Assembly (NCBI GenBank): GCA_034231615.1
Contig: CM067318.1
Coordinates: forward strand, 38,225,382 to 38,289,381
Direction: 5' to 3'
Length of the DNA: 64,000 bases
Origin: Meghimatium bilineatum
Taxonomy: Eukaryota; Mollusca; Gastropoda; Stylommatophora; Philomycidae
Position numbers and translations under genes: made by a program. The notes beneath the pieces are model-generated. The model worked only from the letters and a program-made list of their open reading frames with translations, made no database searches and was not told the DNA's origin. Position 1 is the stretch's first letter, and each line of letters opens with the position of its first letter. Positions 57,245-64,000 of this stretch are shown one piece after another.

Positions 57245-57404
57245 AACGATAACCTTAATTTTTCCCTCAATGGTCCTGGGATTTCCTTACTCCTAACTTT
57301 TCCTCAGTGGTTCTGGGTTTCTTACGTTTAACTTTTCCATAAGTGTTTCTGGGTTTTTTCCTTACGTTTAACTTTTCCATAAGTGTTTCTGGATTTTTTC
57401 CTTA
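57245..57404. repeat. 40-bp minisatellite, left part, split by a LINE
   Basis: The unit contains CTTACGTTTAACTTTTCCAT followed by AAGTGTTTCTGGGTTTTTTC. The same unit continues at 58326-58400, on the other side of the LINE. Confidence 0.85.
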
Positions 57405-58325
57405 CCTTTATCATCATCATCAAGTGCCGTCTCCGCAACGAAGGTTGGCTGCAACTTATCTCCAACATCTCCTGTCTCTTGTCTTGGTGGTGCACTCTGC
57501 TAGACTGTAACCTGTCCATCGTGTAATGTTACTCTCCCACTTGTATCTCTGCCTACCTCTTGCTCGCTTCCCTTTGACTTTACCCTCAAGTAAGGTCTTC
57601 AATAGGGTGTCATGTCTTTTAATGTGTCCAAAGTATTTTATTTGCCTGATCTTTATTTCTCTTAGTAGTTCTTTCTTCATATTAAGTGTTTTTAGCACCT
57701 CTTTATTTGTTTTCTTCTCTTTCCATGATGTTCTCCCTATTCTTCTATATACCCACATCTCAAAGGCATCAATTTTGTCTTCTAATTGTTTATTTAGTGT
57801 CCATGTTTCTGAGCCATACATTAATATGGAATAGATGTAGCATTTTATAATTCTCATTTTTAACTTGTTTGTAATTTGTTTAGATATTAATAATTTCCTC
57901 ATGTCATTGAAGGTACTTTTAGCCATTCCTATTCTCCTTTTAACTTCTGTTTCACATCTGCCATCATTTGTGACTATGTGTCCAAGATATTGATACTGTT
58001 TTACTTGTTGTAGTTTCTCTCCCTGTATGTTTATGTTTACCCCCTGTTCTTCTGTTTTTTTTTCTGATTATCATGGTTTTTGTTTTTTGAATGTTTATAT
58101 CCAGTCCATATTCATTACTTGATTTATTGACTTGATCTATTAGTCTTTGTAGTTCATGTTCACTTTCTGCTAAAAGAACAGTGTCATCTGCATATCTAAT
58201 GTTGTTTATTATTTTCCCATTGATCTTGAGTCCTGGTATATCTTCTATATTTTTAAAGATATTCTCTGTGTAGATATTAAATAGGCTTGGTGATAAAATG
58301 CATCCTTGTCTTACCCCTCTTCTTA
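57405..58325 (-). pseudogene. RTE-like LINE with YADD reverse transcriptase, 5'-truncated, inserted into a minisatellite
   Basis: Minus-strand order: RRGVRQGCILSPSLFNIYTE (RT motif), KINGKIINNIRYADDTVLLA with the catalytic YADD (about 58170-58215), EYGLDINIQKTKTMIIRKKN, a frameshift, then KMRIIKCYIYSILMYGSETW, REIKIRQIKYFGHIKRHDTL, LEGKVKGKRARGRQRYKWES and SLAECTTKTRDRRCW. The 3' end is CTTGATGATGATGATAAAGG, a short tandem tail. The 5' part of the RT and the endonuclease are absent. One or two frameshifts inactivate it. Confidence 0.9.
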
Positions 58326-58400
58326 TTAACTTTCCCATAAGTGTTTCTGGGTTTTTCCTTACTTTTAACTTTTTCATCAGTGGTTCTGGGATTCTGGCGT
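58326..58400. repeat. 40-bp minisatellite, right part
   Basis: Continues the 57.25-57.40 kb array (TTTCCCATAAGTGTTTCTGG). Confidence 0.85.
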
Positions 58401-58404
58401 TTAA

Positions 58405-58868
58405 CTATTATAAATATTTCATTGGTGTCAAAATTTGAATTTTTTGCCTGAAACATCCGACTTCAGCGTAACGCTAGATCTCTTTGATGTACGTGATGGA
58501 CAGTTGTAAGCAAACCCTCCTCGATCACTTTTTATGACATGCATGACTGGTCACAATGTTGTTATTTCTTGCTCCACTTTTTGGCCACGGCAACACGCGA
58601 TAGTCACCTGAATAAAAAACATCATATATTCAGAAAAGCGTTGAAGAGCAGAATTCTTTTCATCATCTTTACAAATTGGCTGCGATATTTGCGCATTTCG
58701 GTCCGACACATTCGACATCAACATTGTATGTTTGGGATCAATACGATTTTCTATTTGATTCGTTGGCCATCCTCCACCAAACCCTCCTTAATCTTCTGTT
58801 ATGACATTCACTGCAAGTTAAATTGCTAATATTCATTGCTCCTTGTATGGACGCAGTTAAACTTAATG
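58405..58868. other. Non-coding, with short family X-like pieces
   Basis: GAAACATCCGACTTCAGCGT (58450) and GGTCCGACACATTCGACATC (58700) resemble the end of family X. Nothing else is recognisable. Confidence 0.4.
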
Positions 58869-58869
58869 A

Positions 58870-59152
58870 TATTATGATCGCAGTCCAACTGCCGTTTCGC
58901 CAATTAGTACCTACCTGTGTGACCATTTCCTTTGCCTATGTTCATCAGTTTATGTTTATCATTTATTAATTTTAAAATAGTTATATTTAAGGTTAGGGTT
59001 ATGTAAAACATAACTAACCCTAACAAACGAATATTTCAATTAATTATACATTATTTATTGATATAATATTTAGATTAATTAACCACAAAATACATAGGTA
59101 GGCACTAATGGGAAACAAGAACGAAAACGGGGGTTGGACTGCCATCATAGCA
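58870..59152. mobile_element. Fold-back/MITE-like element with nested inverted repeat
   Basis: Outer arms at about 58873-58917 (ATGATCGCAGTCCAAC ... AGTACCTACCT) and 59095-59150 (AGGTAGGCACTAAT ... GTTGGACTGCCATCAT) are inverted repeats with some mismatches. A second inverted pair lies inside, GTTAGGGTTATGT / ACATAACTAACCCTAAC (58990-59025). The interior is non-coding and AT-rich. No clear target duplication is visible. Confidence 0.7.
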
Positions 59153-59154
59153 CC

Positions 59155-59525
59155 AACGTAAGTTATATTTATTTCTTGAAAAAAAGCATGTATGCTTTTT
59201 TAACCCTGATGGAAGATAACACTAGAGCCCATGAGAACTGTCAAAATCTATCGCACCTGAGTTTGACGCCTGTATCTACGTGATGCACCTTTCGTCTAAT
59301 GCCACAAAACGTTGAACACGTGCTGGCGCAGAACCTTCTTACACCAGCACCAGATCTCATTTCTCCTTGTAGACCTTCTTGTGAGTTTCGGAACAAGTTA
59401 GTTCTTACAGATGCAGAAAAGTGTTGAACTAGTTTTTACAGATCAAGTAAAGTGTAGAACTAGTTCTTACTTAACGAGATAATTTGTATTTGGTTTTCCG
59501 TGCAAATAAAATGTTGTGGTATTTA
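59155..59525. other. No gene seen
   Basis: A short duplication (GTGTTGAACTAGTTTTTACA / GTGTAGAACTAGTTCTTAC) lies at 59395-59470. Otherwise unique. Confidence 0.45.
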
Positions 59526-59529
59526 TTGT

Positions 59530-59905
59530 CTGTGAGGAAATTATGCGATTGGAAATGCATTCTGTGAATGGATATATATTATGTGATTGGGAATAAGTTC
59601 TGTGATTGGATATACATTCTGTGATTGGGTATACATTCTGTGATTGTATATACATTCTAATTGGGAATACATTGTGATTTGGAATACATTCTGTGATAAG
59701 AAATATATTATGTTATTGGAAATACATTGCGTGATTGGCTGTGATTGGGAATACATTACGTGATTGGAAATATATTAATTAATTCGAAAGACATTATGTG
59801 ATCGGGAATACATTCTGTGATTGGTAATACGTTATGTGATTGGAATAAACTATATTATTGCAATCAATTCTATGATTGGAATACATTATATGATTAGAAT
59901 AAATT
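59530..59905. repeat. Degenerate 19-20-bp TGTGATTGGAAATACATTC array, about 17 copies
   Basis: Units vary in length (16-24 bp) and sequence, so it is older than most arrays here. Confidence 0.85.
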
Positions 59906-60134
59906 ATGTTATTGGAAATATCCGATTGAGACTTATTCAGTCTGTGTGAGGAGACGGCGAGGTATTCTGAAGAGAAGACTTTTCAACGAGTGACATAGAA
60001 GACTTTTTTTCAACGGGGTGACATATAAGAATTTTCGACGTGTGACAGAATTTAGCAAACAACTAAATAACAAAATACTTAGCTTTAACACTTAATAAAA
60101 CGAGACTTAATATAAAATTCAACAATTCAATACT

Positions 60135-61665
60135 TTGTATAAGAACAACACAGCAGCAAACATAGAACCAAATATACTACTATCGGAAATAGAAAATGCA
60201 ATAAACATAAGAACAACACAGCAGCAAACATAGAACCAAATATACTACTATCGGAAATAGAAAATGCAATAAACAAATCACCAATAAACAAAGCAGCAGG
60301 CTCTGATAACATACAAACATAAATTATCAAAGCAGCAGCAGAGAGCGGGAAAAAAATAGCTGCACCGACTTTTCAATGTAATATGGAAGAAACAAGAAAC
60401 ACCAGACGAGTGGAGAATCGCAACAATCATTCCCATATGGAAGAAAGAAAGGCAGTAAAAGAGATTGCACAAAATACAGAGATATAACTCTTACTAAGCC
60501 ACACAGGAAAAACATTTTTAACATAATATTATAACAACGATTACGATCATACATTGAACCACAACTTAAAAACACTCAAAGGGGCTTCCGTAAGAACAAA
60601 AGATGTAAGGATGTTATCTTAACACTTAGACAACAAAAAGAAAGAGCCACAGAAGGAAAAAAAACAAAGAATTATGCATCTCATTCGTCGAGCAAGAAAA
60701 GGCCTTCGACAGAGTAGACAGACAACAACTTTGGAAAACACTATCAATATACGGAATACCAGAATATTTAATCAACATATGCAAGCCCATTTATGCTAAT
60801 AGCCAATGTGAAGTAAGCAAATACAGAAATTTCCAATAAGTTCCAAATACAATCGAGAGTTCTCCAGGGGTTTCCCCTCTACTTTTTATAACATATATCG
60901 ATCATATCTGTAAACTAACAAGTACTAACGAAGAAGATAACATGAACGGCAAATTGAATGAACCACTCCTTACTAATAGCGACATCGGAAGAAAAATTGC
61001 AAGAGCATATGAACAGACTCCACACAACATGTCAAAAATTCAACATGAAGATTAATATTGAAGAGACAGAAAGTTGGGTCAAAGCAAAGAAATAAAGAAA
61101 TATCACTATGTCCATCGATAATAAGCACCTTAAACAGGTAATGTTGCAGCAACAACATAGATCCTGTTACCAAATCCTAGGACAGATGACAAGTATTTTA
61201 AAGAATAAAATGTAAACATAGACACTAAAGTTGCATTAAACAAGGATATTATTATCCCATCACTGTGCTACCAGTGCTAAACCTGGACAATGACAGCACA
61301 AGACAAAAGAAATATAGTTACAACAGAAATGACGTCTATGAAGAACATTCGGAGTGTCATTAAGATATATAATTAGAAACGATAACATTAGACAGATAAC
61401 CAAAACAATGTATTGGAACACATCAAAAGACAACAGATCAAGTGGTTTTCACATACTTCCAGACTACCAACAGACATCATGTCACAAATGACCATGTCGA
61501 ATATATATCACGGCTATAAAGTGACAGACAGACCATGTAAAAGATGGATCACAGAAATCAAAGAAGCCACATGAACAAGTTTACAAACAGCACACAAGAA
61601 GGCGATATCCAGAGAACTCTTCTACCCCTAACGCAGCAAGGCAAACAACGTATAGATAGATATTA
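60135..61665 (+). pseudogene. LINE family L1a, longest but heavily decayed copy (plus)
   Basis: From 5' to 3' the + strand shows LLSEIENAINKSPINKAAGS (pre-RT region), NLKTLKGASVRTKD (counterpart of QLGFRKNK), EQEKAFDRVDRQQLWKTLSI (RT motif with the first catalytic aspartate), IPEYLINICKPIYANSQCEV, then post-RT pieces IIPSLCYQC, TWTMTAQDKR and SRLPTDIMSQMTMSNIYHGY. Each piece lies in a different frame with many stops. A 68-bp tandem duplication occurs at 60139-60274. It gives the empty site for the 55.7-kb MITE. Confidence 0.85.
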
Positions 61666-61674
61666 TAAGATTCG

Positions 61675-62100
61675 ATGAGATCAGGCGTAGAAAAACATTC
61701 AATGATACTAGATTTAGAACAAGACCCAATGATACATTTAGAAAAACATTTAATTATGCCAGACTAGAACAGGTTTCAATGCTACCAGACTTAGAACAAG
61801 TTTCAATGCTACCAGACTTAGAACAAGATTCAATGTTACCAGACTTAGAACAAGATTCAATGATTCAATGCTACCAGACTTAGAACAAGATTCAATGTTA
61901 CCAGACTTAGAACAAGATTCAATGATTCAATGCTACCAGACTTAGAACAAGATTCAATGCTACCAGACTTAGAACAAGATTCAATGCTACCAGACTTAGA
62001 ACAAGATTCAATGCTACCAGACTTAGAACAAGATTCAATGCTACCAGACTAAGAACAAGATTCAATGTTACCAGACTTAGAACCACGCTCACTTGTCTAT
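61675..62100. repeat. 27-bp minisatellite, about 14 copies
   Basis: The unit contains ACCAGACTTAGAACAAGATT followed by CAATGCT. A 36-bp long version (extra GATTCAATG) occurs twice. The array is related to the 62.8-63.3 kb array. Confidence 0.93.
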
Positions 62101-62104
62101 TGTC

Positions 62105-62310
62105 TATCCCCAGGTGGATGATGGTCAGAATATCCACACTTGCCGTTAAGCGTAGGGGTGGTGACTGGAAGCTTTAACTGTCTATCATAGGCAAGATGTG
62201 TCGCTTTGGCTGTGTTTAATCCATATTTGTTTAGGGTTGTCTTGATATTATCTATCCATCTTCTTCTAGTTCTTGTTCTGTTCTTGTATCCGAATCTTCT
62301 TTTCTTATAG
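62105..62310 (-). pseudogene. LINE C-terminal tail (minus)
   Basis: The minus strand reads RTRRRWIDNIKTTLNKYGLN, TAKATHLAYDRQLKLPVTTP. It matches GRPRKRWIDNIKINLNKYGF at 17.65 kb. It lies between the two halves of a related minisatellite. Confidence 0.75.
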
Positions 62311-62454
62311 GTTCATGTTGGTAAGTTGTTGTGATTTATTTAAAACCATATTATTTGTGGTTTTTCGATGATGTATTCTGTGCATAATGTCTTCGTTGGA
62401 TAACTAACACCCATTGGAGTGAATTCAAATCGAATGATAAAATCAGAGAAGACA

Positions 62455-62758
62455 CATCATAATTTCATCACAGATGTTATCAGAAAACGCCGTTTGGTCC
62501 TACATCAGGCATGTTCTTTGCGCAGACACCAACAGAATACACCACCAATCTCTTGAATGGATACCTACAGGCAAAAGAGCAAGGGATAGACCAAAAGAAA
62601 CACTCAGAAGAACAATATGTAGAGAAAGTAAAACAACCAATATTCATACTATTCAAGAACTGCACAGAATAGTCTTGAACAGACATAATTGGAGAGATCT
62701 AACCTCTGCCCTATGCGTTAACTTCAGCGCAAAAGGAAAATGAATGAATGAATAAATT
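62455..62758 (+). pseudogene. LINE C-terminal tail with (AATG)n 3' end
   Basis: The + frame reads YIRHVLCADTNRIHHQSLEW, IPTGKRARDRPKETLRRTIC and WRDLTSALCVNFSAKGK, then a stop and ATGAATGAATGAAT. It is of the same type as 43.3-43.67 kb but with a different tail. Confidence 0.85.
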
Positions 62759-62774
62759 CTGTGCATAGTCTTAT

Positions 62775-63300
62775 ACCGATTCAATGATGCCAGACTTTGA
62801 AAAAAAAAGTTAGCAAGATTCAATGATATAGAATGGATCAAAGATTCAATGATACTAAAACAAAATTCATTGATACCAGATTAAGAACAAGATTCATCGA
62901 TACCAGACTTAGAAAAAGATTCAATAATACCAGATTTAGAAAAAGATTCAATAATACCAGACTTGGAAAAAGACTGAATGCTACTAGACTTCGAAAAAAG
63001 ATTCAATAATACCAGGACTAAGAAAAAAAATGCAATAATACCAGACTAAAAAAAAATTCAATAATACCAGGACTAAGAAAAAATATTCAATGCTACTAGA
63101 CTTGGAAAAAAGATTCAGTAATACCAGGACTAAGAAAAAAGATTCAATAATACCAGGACTAAGAAAAAAGATTCAATAATACCAGACTAAGAAAAAAGAT
63201 TCAATAATACCAGACTAAGAAAAAAGATTCAATAATACCAGACTAAGAAAAAAGATTCAATAATACCAGACTAAGAAAAAAGATTCAATATTACCAGATT
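62775..63300. repeat. 26-bp minisatellite, about 18 copies
   Basis: The unit contains AATACCAGACTAAGAAAAAA followed by GATTCA. It shares TACCAGACTTAGAA...GATTCAAT with the 61.7-62.1 kb array, so both derive from one. Confidence 0.92.
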
Positions 63301-63384
63301 TCAATGAATAGTACACAAATAGTAACGTCTGTAGCAGATCCTGTTTGTGACGTAGCTCTTAATCCTGCGTTTGGTTTTTTTATG

Positions 63385-63535
63385 TAGTGATTTTCTAGGC
63401 AATACAAATACGTTCAGTGGGTTACCATTGCTATTTGAATTGTCCAAGACTATAATTGCCTGCAGCAGGGTTTGAAATTTGTATCTTGGCTGTCTGAGAC
63501 ATGTTTTTATCTCTGCGCCACAGAGTCAAACCTTA
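63385..63535 (-). mobile_element. tRNA-derived SINE, family B (minus)
   Basis: Read on the minus strand: GACTCTGTGGCGCAGAGATA (A-box region), AAATTTCAAACCCTGCTGCA (B-box region), AATAGCAATGGTAACCCACT and TATTGCCTAGAAAATCACTA, the body of the 56.04-kb copy. Confidence 0.8.
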
Positions 63536-63686
63536 AATATTAGTTTTGAATCTCTCTTCTTAAAGGAATTCGATCTTCATTTTCTTGGAAATTTTAATTC
63601 CGAACGGTAAGGTCGGACTAAAGTCGTGTTTTTCAGGGCTGTGCAACAAGGGGGCTCAAGAATTGTTTAAGCTTTGAAGTTCCAAA

Positions 63687-63827
63687 ATGGATACTTCTGG
63701 CGAGGATGTTAAGTCAAGTATCGAAAGCGACAGAATTGTATTTGAGTACATGATGGAAAAGATGATGTCGCTAACAGGACCGGAACATGGCATAGAACGT
63801 TTGCACAGCCGCAGTCAAGATGAGCCG
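63687..63827 (+). CDS. Candidate coding exon, unknown protein N-terminus
   Basis: ATG at 63687 has AAA before it and G at +4, with an in-frame TGA 12 bases upstream. The frame gives MDTSGEDVKSSIESDRIVFE, YMMEKMMSLTGPEHGIERLH and SRSQDEP, then stops at a consensus-like donor CCG|GTAAGA in phase 0. A TTTTTCAG acceptor lies at 63632-63639, so 63640-63686 may be untranslated leader. The residues are hydrophilic and helix-prone; I recognise no domain. It could start the next gene on the + strand. It could also be a distant exon of the F-BAR gene, since an acceptor AAG at 63678 would accept exon 8's phase. The first is likelier. Confidence 0.5.
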
Positions 63828-64000
63828 GTAAGAGTTACTTTTCACTAACCAAGATTTACTAAACACCAAAGTGGACCAGGTTTCGCATGCAAAATGGATT
63901 CACGATTTGTTGTTAATGTTGTCTGTTTTGAAATTTTCTACAGTATGGGTATGCAAAATGTGGTACTCACGACGTGATGTATGTTTCTCTGCTGAGATAA
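63828..64000. other. Probable intron start
   Basis: Sequence after GTAAGAGTTACTTTTCACTA shows no tandem array within the remaining 170 bases, unlike the F-BAR gene donors. Confidence 0.4.

Noticed and set aside
58985..59030. Interstitial telomere array
   Set aside because: Only one GGTTAGGGTTA and its complement occur, as arms of a small palindrome. There is no TTAGGG run.

Overview
This window is eukaryotic, AT-rich, repeat-laden animal DNA with long introns, short GT-AG exons, tRNA-derived SINEs, decayed non-LTR retrotransposons and dozens of minisatellites. Its LINE families (a C-terminal C2H2 finger of the CxxC...RIGL...LRTH type, RTE/CR1-like tails with short tandem 3' ends) suggest an invertebrate, most plausibly a lophotrochozoan such as a mollusc. 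That placement is inference. There is no bacterial-style operon, rRNA, true tRNA or CRISPR array.

The one well-supported gene lies on the + strand from about 20.6 to at least 47.1 kb. I assembled eight coding exons (20606-20778, 22768-22876, 25856-25928, 29715-29867, 38476-38691, 40313-40393, 43786-43959, 46983-47134). All seven junctions are GT-AG and phase-compatible, and together they read 354 codons. The product looks like the N-terminal F-BAR (FCH plus coiled-coil) half of a membrane-bending adaptor. Its segment order and spacing recall FES/FER kinases, but other F-BAR subfamilies (FCHSD, srGAP) are not excluded. Any catalytic or SH2/SH3 part would lie further 3'. A separate coding exon with a good Kozak ATG and splice donor sits at 63687-63827; it may start the next gene or be a distant exon.

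Layout: 0.5-2.6 kb and 4.1-7.1 kb are minisatellites; 8.8-9.8 kb is a dead Tc1/mariner-IS630 transposase (minus); 11-18.4 kb holds further arrays, LINE and SINE scraps and two Penelope-like 3' fragments; 20.6-47.3 kb is the F-BAR gene, whose introns are largely tandem arrays; 47.4-53 kb is three large arrays (20-, 20- and 41-bp units); 53-63.5 kb is SINEs, a hAT MITE with its empty site visible in a paralogue, a fold-back element and several LINE copies in both orientations.

The most striking pattern is that tandem arrays begin within about 0-40 bp of nearly every 5' splice site of the F-BAR gene, and one array includes the exon end and splice donor themselves. Several arrays can be traced to a pre-existing dispersed repeat. 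Nearly all the long open frames in the window are these stop-free arrays and are not proteins.
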